From: Galaxea fascicularis
Lineage: Eukaryota; Cnidaria; Anthozoa; Scleractinia; Euphylliidae
Direction of reading: 5' to 3'
DNA: 64,000 nucleotides
NCBI GenBank assembly: GCA_948470475.1
Contig: OX419341.1
Span: forward strand, 12,126,306 to 12,190,305
In this document: in pieces, positions 23,901 through 35,900 of the stretch
Layout: each line of letters starts with the position of its first letter
Numbering within the stretch: the first letter of the stretch is position 1
Made by a program: the position numbers and the translations under genes
Notes under the pieces: model-generated
Told to the model about the DNA's origin: nothing
The model's input: the letters and a program-made list of their open reading frames with translations, nothing else
Database searches by the model: none

Positions 23901-26900
23901 AAAGGTCCCTGGTACCTAACTTCTCGATTATTTCACTAAACAGTCATAATGTAAACATATTTCACATTTTCGGTGCCAAATATCAGTGTCGGAAAAGCAA
24001 CGCTTCCCTGTGAAAAATTCGGAAGACTACGTGGCATTTTCGGCTCAAATAACGCAAGATTCATAAACAAAGTGCAACTCAACTTTTATCTTGGGAATCT
24101 GTGACATGAAGCTAAAAAAGTGTCCATGTAAATGTCACGTAGGTATACCCTTGCCAAACTGATAAGATGGCAATAATATGGGAGAAATGAGTGCCATATA
24201 TGGACCATATATGGAAGCAAACTGGGTATATGAAAACAAAATATGGGTTTTATAACAGCCCTGAATTACTTCCTAACTCAAGTATGGTGTTAATGTGGAA
24301 CATAAATTTTAAAATATCAATAATGTGGGAATAATACGTTAACTGACTCCCCATATAATAACCACATTATCCCACATTTCAATATTACTTTAACTGACTC
24401 TCCATATAATAACCACATTATCTCTTAGTTTGAGATTATATTTGTACAACTGCAAAATATGGCAGTGATAAAGATAACCATAGAAATGCCATATATGGAA
24501 TTTATATGGCACATACATGTGTAAGAACAGAAATGTTAATTATACCATTCCTTTTTTGCAACATCACCCCTTTTCCATGTTTGGGGTCAAGATATGATTT
24601 TGCCAGATTTTCAATTTCACACCCTTGTTTGCACTGAATAGTGAAGAGCACATTCATAATGATGGCAAATAATGCAATTGATCAAGTATCACTGAATAAA
24701 AGCTAAAGAGTTGGACCCACCAATTTGAACGTGGTTATTTCAAATTCCTTGTTATTTCAAACTCAAAATTATTTCCCCTGGATTTTGTAAGTGACAACCT
24801 AGGCTTGACATTTTGGGTAGTCGCTTACCAGAGGTTCAACTATATTTACAGTATGAGAATAATTTTTTTAAACTTGTATATTTTTACCTTAAATGTGGTG
24901 GAAGTTCATTAATTGACAAAAAGTGGCCACACACCAAATTTTGAAGATTTAAAAACAGCAACACCATCAGAGTTAACTTTAAATGACATGTTGAACTGCT
25001 GTGACAAGAATCCTCCACATTGAAACTGATCCTTATATAATTTACCATCATACACATCTTCAATGTTTTCTTCTGCCTGTTTTCTTCTGTGAAACGATGC
25101 TCCATGCCATTAACAAACTCTTGATCTATCAAAAAAGACTCATGTTCAAGAAAAATGAATCACTCCCCACGTTTATGACTTAAAATAAATTTACCTTACT
25201 TTACTTTACCAACACAAACAAAATGGGTTTTGAAGTCAATTTTTACATTTTAAAAATATTTACAATGTTTATCGTCTTAAATTATCCAAAACCTACAACA
25301 TTAAGATTCTTACCCATTCAGATCATCAGATTTTGTTGTAGTCAGCAACAACCCCCTACCCCCTAACCCATTCATCACTAATTTACTACCCTTCTCATAT
25401 AAAACTGCATTTAATCAGAGATAATTTTCTTTCAAATTTCATCCAAAAAATTAGAACAAAGGCAAGGTCTACTAACGTTTGAAGAGTTTTGTTATTTGAT
25501 CAGCAAGAGGTGCTTCCAAAAAAAAAAAAAAGATGTATTGTTCGCCAGACTGGTACCACAAATTCTACAAGAATCTGGCAATATTACAGACTCCTCTTGT
25601 CTTTGCTTGCAAATATAACCTTTGCAGAAAGTGCAGACCATATGTTTGACTAAGTTTCCTTTGATGTTCTTGAAATAGTCCAAAAGCTTCCTCACAGATG
25701 TTTTGCAGTAATTTGGTTTAGGGCAATGTGCCTCAGTAACAGCAAGAAAATCCGTAAAACACTGCCCTATAAGTCTACAGTATGTCTAAGAACAAAAGAC
25801 AAAGTCAACAGTATACTGGATGAAAGACAAAGTGATGCACCTTCGTAGAGAGGAGGATCGTTATTACGTGGTTGTTCTATATCACAGTCATCGTAATCAC
25901 TTCCATCAGTTGAGTTGTCAGAATCGAAGTCATAAAAATTATACAGTACCATCTGCACTTGAACAGGAAAATAAATCAGAGTCAGACGAGTAATCGGGCT
26001 CATCCTCGGTGTAAAAACCTGTGAAGCTCACGAGTGACGTAAAACAAAGACAACAAAACACTATAAACAATAGCGTACAGCAAAACAATACCTCATAAAA
26101 CAAAGAAAACCTTGTCAGGTTTTTACACCGAGGCTGATCCAGTAATCGATATCACCGCTGCTAACATGTTCAAAGTTTTCCTCGCCAATCCAGTCTAATC
26201 CACAGGGATCTCTTGAAAACTCATCTAGGTTAGTGTCAATTTTTTCTTGCTCCTGATAATCTTGTCGCTCTTCACCAGATGAATCAAACTCATTTTGATG
26301 CAAATCGATCTCTTCATTTTCAAATTTGCCGCGAATTCGGTGGCAACAGGGAGATCTGGAGTACGTTTACATTCTTTGTTACTCCTCCTTAATTTCTTTG
26401 TAATGCTCGAGGTTGGAAGCGTTCATCTTGTCTCAAGTACTGGCGATAGGGGACTCGTTTTTTTCCATACATAACTTGGAAAAGCGAACCGTCCACAACA
26501 TGGCTGCCTTTCAAGCTGATATGGAATCAAGGCAGTAGGTTGCCATTAGTAACCTCGTTCCATGTTTGGTGGGCTTTTCTGTCTTGCATTTTGGTGGAGG
26601 CTCTGTTGGTGTGTGCTGGTCGTCTTTCGTCGTTAGATACCTACCTGTATTATAAAATAATGGCTTCATGTAATGGAAAAAGAACTTCTCGCAAACGTAA
26701 GTTTGCTGAAGAAGGTAAGCTATCTACTCTTTTGTGTAGTGTAACCGTTATTTGTAGTCTTTGCAGTGTAGTTTCCCTTGGACAAAAAACTGAAAGTTGA
26801 ACATCTAATTCACTTAGGACACTGCTCCAGTGCTTCGTGTGGCTATAAAGTACAACTTAGACTGAGTTTCTCAGGTTTTTTGTATCGGATAACAAGTTAC

Positions 26901-29900
26901 ATGTATTCCGACTTTTTTCCTTGAATCATAGGGATAGAAATTAAGCTTAATTCATTGATCATCACACGTTCTTCATTTTTCCCTGCCAGCTTATTCGTAA
27001 GATGCAAAGTTCTTTCAGTTTGAATTTAATATAAGCTTAAGGTGAACTGATTCTTCAGAAACTTGACAAGGGCCACATTCCCTGCTTCAGGGAAGATTTT
27101 ACTTTTTGAAATGCTGATCGAATGGAGTTATGTAGCACATCTTCAACTTGCTTCTAATGACGCGGCGCTTATCAAAAAAAAAAAAAAAACACCTGTTAGG
27201 TCTTCTACTATTCAACTTAAGCTTACTAAATTCTAAGTGTTGCTTGTTGAAATAAATTTTACATTTGCCAGAGATAAAGCGTGTAAAATACATGCTAAGA
27301 TTTTAAAAAAGTTGTTCGAGTCGAGGGAAAAGGCGGCAAGACTATCGGAATCCATGATTTAGTTTGAGAAAGTTTCGGATCTTAATGCATGAACAATAAT
27401 GCTTTTAAGGGTGTGTCTTTGTCTTTACCAGCAATGATAAGTAAGAGTTTATACGGAATGATGAAAGCTTAATTATTAGGACGGAAAATCAGCATCTAAT
27501 TCACTTAGGACACTGAATGTTGATGCCTTCAAAGGAGGTGCTCAAAGTGGCTTTAGCCAAAATTAAGACAAAAGGTCATAGAAAAAACAACTAGAATCCA
27601 GCAGTCAAGCTCACAGTGGCATGTGGTGCTGAGTCTTATGATTTTCTACACACGCATTATCAAGATAGAGGCCCATAAAGCAGTCTCCACCAACATTAAG
27701 AAAATGACATTTAACATTGAATTTGCTACAATTTAAACAAAAACATTTTTTGAAATTTACATTTGCAGTAAAAGCCAAGTCACCGACTTCTATCTTGGCA
27801 GGGAAGCCGCTGGTATCATTGATCGTGAACTTGCTGCTGAGTACCAGGTAATTTTCTTAGTTTTATTAATTTTGTTGACCACAATCATAAGAAAATTCTC
27901 CTTGACAATGAAATAAATGAAAATGCCTTTTATAAATAGATTGAAATCAGGTATAGCCATGCAAAGCATGTAATTAACTCCTGCTACACTCCTTTTCTTA
28001 CAGATGAAAGAGTTCTTTGATGGGAGTGGCATTTACTGGTATTCAAGCCAACGATCCATCTGTTGTACATCTGCATGTACCAAATAGAAAGAGTATGTTA
28101 ATCTTGCTGTTGATATATTCTTCTCAAAAGAAGTGCTAAGAATTTCATGTGCAAGAGGAATTAAAAAGGGCAGACAACTAAAGGACACTGTTCCCCTTTG
28201 TCAGCCTATAGTTGAGGCTATTATTGGTAAGTTCACAAGTGAAATGCTATCTTTTATGTTACACTATTTCTTTTTTTAAGTATGCACTTGTAAGGACTGT
28301 GTCAGTTCTTAATATTTTTACATGGATCGTGCCACATGTGCCCTCAATGGTTAGTGCTGTACTGTGGGTTTGAGAACTGGCCAGGGCACTGCATTATGTT
28401 TATGGCAACTGGCACTTAAGAGTTAGCCCTTAAGAATCATGAATTGTCATGACTATTATTTATGTCACAGAAAGTTTTGATTTAGTTGTTAATGTTGCAT
28501 ATATAAATATTGAGTAAATAATATTGTTTGATGCCTTTTTTGAAACAGTTTTAGAATGATTTACGGCAATCAATTTGTTTGTTGTATGCATTTTACTGGG
28601 AAGGTCTGTGCAAGGTTCCAACCACCCCCAACTGTGGCACACATAACTGGAAAGATAAATCAAAAGTGTACAGAGGCCTGTCAACCAAAACGTGTACTGT
28701 TTATGGCCATAAGCTAGCTTAAATTAAGGGTGAAATCACATAACTTTTCTACCAGAAAGGCCGGCTTCATTACACGGTGGGCTATGTGGGCTCTATGGTG
28801 GCTCAGATTTGTACCAAATCGTGCTTAAAGGGAGGTCACAAAAATAATAATATTGCAGTTAATTTCCTTCCATAGTTTCACCATATGGCTAAACTGTGGA
28901 AATGCTGCAACAGCTGATATAACTGTTAAATGTTTTTTCCATATATGGCCAATATCTGGAAATAATGCAACAGTGATTTTTCTTTCGTTTCCTTCCATAT
29001 TTTCTCCATATATGATAAACATCTGGAAATGGTCTAAATACATATTAAACACATATTTTTCTACCTATGACAATGTCAGGAAATTTTAAAATATGGTTTT
29101 AACCTGGCCATATAATTGCCATATAATTCCCATAACAACCCCACATTTTGTTCCTGGTAATTTCCAGCTTTGGTCCATATATGGCCCATACTAAAATTTT
29201 GGTAATGGTATTCTGAGATTTTATTGGCCAACGAAAGTAAGTTTCTTCCTGAGAGTGTTCGTCTTGATCATAATCACGTCACGCCATTGACTAACAAGCG
29301 CCCCTGAAATTTTAACACAAGAGATTCTATAAATTGGATGCATAGCGAGCATTTTAGGAAAAACGTTTCAATTCGCAATCCTGTAGACTAAGTTTTAGCA
29401 CTTTATTGTCGGTTTGATAAAGACGAACCTGCTAGCGACAGTTAATTAAAGATCCGTGCTAAGCTTATCAACGCACCATCAGTTTGATCTCCCAACGATA
29501 CAATTAGAGGATGCAGTACTGTGCAAAAGTAATGAGAGCAAATTTCGACAAAATTCGTGCTATGTTCTCATTGAAATTCCTCGAAAGTTCGGCGAATTTT
29601 CGCTGGAAATTTCGCACATTTGACATTTGAAATTTCGCGGAAGTCGGCGAAAATTCGTAAGATTGTGCGAAAATTCGTCGCGGACATCGAAAAATCGAAG
29701 AAACGAATTTTCGAAGAAGCAAAATATCAACGAAAATTCGCGCTAAACTGAATGAAATATCAGCGAAATTTCGAAAAACCGATACACTTGCAATGTTTTG
29801 GGGACAAAGCGAAACCAACCTACGTGTTTTGAAACAAAATATACTGAAGTACTCAGTCCTCCGGCACGTTAAAGTTTATCAAATTGATTTTCATTCCCCG

Positions 29901-32900
29901 GAAAACATAAACATGAAGAAAGGCAATACTAAAAACAACACACTGTATTCAATCAGCCATTGATCCATGTAACCTACGTTCCCACGTGTATGTTCATGAC
30001 AACGCTTTGCAGTATGTTTATAAACTCAATCTAATGCCTACAATTAAAAGGTTAAGAATCCGCCTCAGTTTGTAAACAACCTGAATGGATTGTTATCACA
30101 GATTTTCCACAGCTCTGCCAAATCATGCAAAAACTAAGTGGCGAATTATTACTGACATTTCATGCGAAAATTTACTCCACCAAACAAAATGTTCCACGAA
30201 ATTTCGCTCTACCAAACGAAATGGTGCACAAAATTTCGCTTTCTTAAATGAAATTTTGTGCAAAGTTTCGCTGTCCGTGGAACAAAATGCCATGCGAAAC
30301 TTCGCACGTCTGCACAAAATTTCGATGATATGGGAACAATAAGTGCATTGAAATATCGCTGAAAATTCACTTCCTTCGAAAAGGTATCGCACAATTTCGG
30401 CAAATTTCGTTGAAATTCGCTCTCATTACTTTTGCACAGTACTGTACATCCAATTCAATTCAATTCAGTTCAGTTTGTTTTTCAAGTATGAAATATTATT
30501 ACAGAAAGATGTGCTGTCCGCAGTTAGCAAAAGCTAATTGGGGCGAGCAGTGGTAACACATGTATTATAAATCAAAATAAATAATACATTTCCAAGGATA
30601 ATAGAACATCCATCAGCTTTAAAGACCAACGTGAAAATTCCTTGCCAGTTGATCATCTACCTCGATGCTACACCGCTGGGCTCTTGAATCCCAAACATTG
30701 AGGCCATTTGAATAAACTTTTCTAGCAGCATATACATGTATGAATGTGAGTATCACTGGTATCTGCACTGACGGGTTAACAAAGGTTGTTGACAGAAGTG
30801 ACTCCTTAGTCACGCACTTCCATAGGCCATTCCTGTTATGCGAACCAGAAGCGAATTCAAAATCCGAAAATCTGGCCTAGAGTTAGATCAAAGGCTCCTA
30901 TGAGCCAGCTCATGGATGGGGAACATAACAATACTTTGAATTTACGACAACTTTATTTTCTAAAAAGATATGTGCAAGAAATCTGTACATTTGTTGTGTT
31001 TTGTGGGAGCACATCCTTTTCAGACATACCTCTTGGTAAAAGAACCGTTTACGCGCTAATATTTTCCGTAAAATTACGCAGTTGATTGACAGGTGCCAGA
31101 AGCATTACATTAGACGAAATTGACAGATGTAAGTAATTTGAACCGGCGATGGAGCACAAATATGCAAATTTGTACATAGACTATAAAAATAGTATTCAAA
31201 TGTGATCGCTTTGTTAAGAAGTGTAACAGGCAAGTTAAAGTTTCTTACTGGTCGACCGCTCATTTCAAGTTAGTTTTATAAACGTTTTTGGTCGTAATAA
31301 AATTTCCGACTATTCTGAATGCAAGATAACATACAGATAATAACATATTTTGTGAAAGTCCTGAGGGAGATTAGTCACGCTTTACAGTCACAATGTTTTT
31401 GAGCGATTCGGGGTCTGGCACTAAACTTTTGCTTTGTAAGGTGAGATATTCAATCCATCTATTTATGCTTTGTGCTACAATTAACTTGACTTTCCAAATA
31501 TTTTGTTGTTCGAACAGACTAGCTGTTATAGCTGCTTGTCAGACCAAATTATATCCTCACAGAGAAAAATATTTGCATGCTTGTGGTCCTTGTGTTTTTG
31601 TCCAATGTTGAAAGTGTTATACTGATCGTTTAAGCCAAGGGATATAGCCTTTCTAAACAAAATCATATTTGCAATCGAGCGTTCACCATCAAAAGAGCGT
31701 CTTCAAAAATACTTCATTACGTACCTGCTTAAATCGATCATATGTTGTTCATAAATCAAATGCGTTGCTTGCCAGAATTCGGTCTTTTGGCTAGAAAGTC
31801 TTTCTCCTGTTTCCTTTTTTTGCCGATTTTCTTCATTCTTCCTTCTTCCATCATATTGTGGCAAAACATTCTTGGTTACTACTACCCAGGTACCGTACAG
31901 TGATAAGCTTTATAGTTGCTTTTGTGATATCTCGAAGTTCATTTTCGCTGCTCTGAAGATTTCAAAGTTCAATTCTCGCAGCTCCTGTTCTTCATCTTAT
32001 TAACTTTATCTGATCACTGATCCTTAAACAAAATAGACCTTTGTTGAGTTGGAAAATCGAAACGAAAAACCGACGCCATGAACATTAAACACGTAAACCA
32101 TAATTATCTGCAGAGCAAAATTCTCCGCCTTTGTACTACACCCTGAAATTTGCAAAACGTTGGACCAAGAAGACTATGGAGACAAAAGCAATACTTACCA
32201 GGGGAGAGACCGCGGGAAAGTAATCAGAATCGAGTGAGTGAGTGAGTGAATGAGTGAGTGATCTTTGAGTGAGTGAGGGAAATTCAGACCCACAACAAAA
32301 CCTCATGGCATAACTACGTCATCCATGAGCTAAAAACGTTGACACTGGTGAATTCTTGTTATGGAAACAATTGCAATTCCCACAGAGCAATGTTTAAAGT
32401 TCGAAGGGGTGGAGGAGGGGGAACACTTCCAACTGGCTGTAACTGAAGCCTGGCCGCTATAGGGGGCTACCCAGCCTTGGAAAGATATGGACAGAGAGAG
32501 AAACCGTTGGAACTCCACCAAATCCCTTCATATCGGAGTCCAAAAACCACAGAGGACACCAAGAGTACAACACAGGAGTTAAGGTGGGAAGTTTATTGAA
32601 AATCATTTCTAATTTTCCCTTCAAATCTGGTTTTTTTCCCCCATACAAAGCCTTATGATTTCATCATTGCGGTGGTGTTTACATTACAAAGGTCCGACAC
32701 AGACCTTAGAGCTTGGGATACCTGTGGTTGAAGTCCTGAATTTTTTTTCTGGCCTCTTTACGCAGTTGCATAATTGGCATTCACATCTGATCTCATTTCT
32801 TCTGCTCAGATATGATTTATTCCATATTACATTCTTCTCAACTGAAATGAAATTTGCCATTAACGAGGGCTTGTGCGAAACTATTTTAATTCTTGCTTAA

Positions 32901-35900
32901 TAGATTATGTGAAAGACATTATAATCTGTCCGAGAGCATTTGTCTGATTTTGGCACCTATCAGGGAAACACCCTCTGCAGTGTTCAATTGTTGCATGTAA
33001 CTATTCGTGTTCCTGAAGTCCCTCTTTTGTAAATTAGCTTTTTAAGCAGAGAGTCCAACTTGGCTGCCGAATATACCTATGTAGGTGTCTTGTGGTTTGG
33101 TGGGGTAATCTTTCCGCCCGTCGAATTTCTTTCCCTTCTTTTTATCTACGATCTACCTTTAGTTCTTAATTAGAAGTGTTCCTGTTTAACTGATTGACAG
33201 GTATTGTAGCGATTCTTATAAGAAAACCCCACCCCTTTACGAAGACTCCTATTCCCTAGAATGTCTTGTTGAACCTTCACTGGGAACTCGCTCTCCCTGG
33301 ACCTAGTCGGTAGTTAACCAGAAAATAATAACCATATAGAGGGACAGGGCAACTTCTCAAGTTTTCAGTAGGGCATCAGACTTGTCGGCTCTTCACATGG
33401 TAGCAAACGTTGGCTACGTTCGAGTAATTTAGTAGAAATTATTATTAAGAAAACAAGCTTACACGCTTTTACAGAGTTTCACATAAGCCCTCTGTAACAG
33501 AGAACGTTTGTCGTTGCACATTTTTTTAAAATTTAAACAATACCTATTAGTATATGGTAACTGAAATACAAGAAGTACCCAACTGAAATATTAAGGACAA
33601 TTCTTTGACAGCCCTGGAACTGAATGTTCCAGAACAGCATACGATTGTTTCCATAACAGGAATTCAGCAGTCCCAGAGGCACCCACCTGATATATTGTGG
33701 AAAATTCTTTGACATGTCCTGGAACTGCATACGATTCAGTGACCGTGCAGGGGAACACAGATACTAGTGATACTTGCATTCATACATGTATATGCTGCTA
33801 GAAAAGTTTATTCAAATGGCCTCAATGTTTGGGATTCAAGAGCCCAGCAGTGTAGCATCGACGTAGATGATCAACTGGCAAGGAATTTTCATGTTGGTCT
33901 TTAAAGCTGATGGATGTTCTATTATCCTTGGAAATGTATTATTTATTTTGATTTAATACAGGTGTTACCACTGCTCGCCCCGATTACAGGCTTTGCTAAC
34001 TGTGGACAGCGCATCTTTCTGTAATAATATTTCATACTTGAAAAACAAACTGAACTGAATTGACTTGAATTGAATTGAATGTATTCTCTAATCGTATCGT
34101 TGGGAGATCAAACTGATGGCGCGTTGAAAAGCTTAGCACGGACCTTTAATTAACTGTCGCTAGCAGGTTCGTCTTTATCAAACCGACACTAAAGTGCTAA
34201 AACTTAGTCTACAGGATTGCGAATTGAAACGTTTTTCCTAAAATGCTCGCTATGCATCCAATTTATAGAATCTCTTGTGTTAAAATTTCAGGGGCGCTCG
34301 TTAGTCAACAGCATGACGTGCATATGATTTTTTAGCTTCATGTCACAGATTCCCAAGATAAAAATTGAGTTAATTATTTGGTAAACGTAATAAAAGGTAA
34401 TTTACCTGCACTTTGTTTATGAATCTTGCGTTATTTGAGCCGAAAATGCCACGTGGTCTTCCGAATTTTTCACAGGGAAGCATTGCTTTTCCGACACTGA
34501 TATTTGGCATGGTCCGAAAACGTGAAATATGTTTACATTATGACTGTTGAGTGAAATAATCGAGAAGTTAGGTACCAGGGACCTTTTTCTGCTGTTGAAA
34601 ATTACTCATAATTTGGCGTTTTTTTAAAGGGCTCTTCAAAGGTATTGTGTTGATTGTCTGTCGAAGTCACAAAATTTACAGGTTTGAATGATTAAAAGTG
34701 CAATATTTAGACAAATAGTTGTTCTAGGATTGTGTAAAGTTTGATTTCAATTGAAGATATTTTGAGTCCTCTGACATCTCTGCATGTTATTCGGATGCTT
34801 GACTTAGAGAAAAAAAGCACTTTGAGATTATTGTGAATTTCTCAAAAACAAAAAATCGATGGAACTTTCAAACATGATTTTTGAAAATAGTCCACCAAAG
34901 GTTGTCTTTGAGCAAAATATCAGCGATGTGCCAAATTGATCGTTGACAAACGATTATCGATCCTTACAGGCAGCTGCTCTTAATACCATAGTCAGCTCAT
35001 ATTTCGTTTCTAAGATTGTGGAATAAATAGCCCCTGTCGACAATCCTACATGAGAAACATCTACCAGTATGTTAGATATATTCTGATTTTTTACACTCTT
35101 TTTCCAGGTGAGCGGAATATTACCCAGCAAAGCAAATGTAAAAATGATGTGCGATGTATCTTTTGCTCCTAAAAGTAAATTTATTGTTGATTTGAATAAA
35201 ACTTTTGGCTGAAACCTTTTTGTTGATCATTTTGTCTTTCTTCAAGGCTGTGCTCAAAGAAAAGCAGTTGGGCACCCAAAATCTCTAAACCCTTGAAATC
35301 CAAGAGCAAAAACTAATATTTCCTGGTTGCCCAGGCCAAAGTAAGTCACTGGGAGCAACCGGGCACCGCTGGAGTACAGCCCTGTTCTCTACTCATAATT
35401 GTCTTTAGAAAGTGAAGGTGTGTTGACGTCAACCAATTCACACTTCAGGGGGTATAATATATGTGAGCAATTTCAATGAAAGTGCATAAACAATGCTAGA
35501 ATCCTAAACATAAGATCTTACCATAGCAAAGCCAACATCAGCTTTCTTCAATGCTGGACCATCATTGGTACCATCACCAGTTACTGCTACAATTTCTCGT
35601 GTTGGATTAAGCTTGCTGTCAATGATTCCCTTGACAAGAGTGTACTTGTCTTGTGGAGATGAACGAGCCAGTACACGCAACTTGGGCCAAACCTCGTCAA
35701 ACTTCTTCTGGCTGACCTAAAAAATTATTGAAAACTTTGATTCTTTCCTTATTTTGGGGATTTTTTCATGAAATGCAATTTTGGTACAAGTACAGTTTCA
35801 TGGTTGGAATTTTAGTTTCTTGCATATGCCTAAGCATTATGCACTAGTCAGCAAAAGAGGTAAACAATATTTTATAGGATGCAAAGGAAAGAGTAAAGGA

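Larger units (their letters stand above)
24119..29265. mobile_element. Insertion of about 5.1 kb with CCATATATGG-rich ends and transposase debris (CACTA/EnSpm-like)
   Basis: The left arm is interrupted right after gctaaaaaa (24118) and resumes at tcataatcacg (about 29266); the right arm has these joined. Both ends of the insert carry clusters of ccatatatgg and related words (24180-24540 and 28850-29190). Inside are a minus-strand transposase remnant and a plus-strand exon series running away from each other. The exact termini and target duplication are not resolved, so it may be one element or several. Confidence 0.6.
23493..34990. repeat. Large inverted-repeat complex, arms about 1.23 kb, split by nested insertions
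   Basis: The right arm is continuous (33755-34990). Its reverse complement matches the left side in three blocks: about 23493-24118, 29266-29513 and 30445-30785. The left blocks sum to about 1.2 kb, equal to the right arm, so two later insertions (24119-29265 and 29514-30444) split the left arm, and a third element (30907-32331) sits in the loop. The outer 30 bases of both arms read like codons of the neighbouring LINE (SLQAAALNT). The complex may therefore be an inverted duplication of LINE-flanking DNA or a long-arm transposon. It is wholly within PMCA intron 5. Confidence 0.8.

Noticed and set aside
29504..30403. Phe/Arg-rich frames around the AATTTCG arrays
   Set aside because: Repeat-driven translation within a Tc1/mariner-like element.
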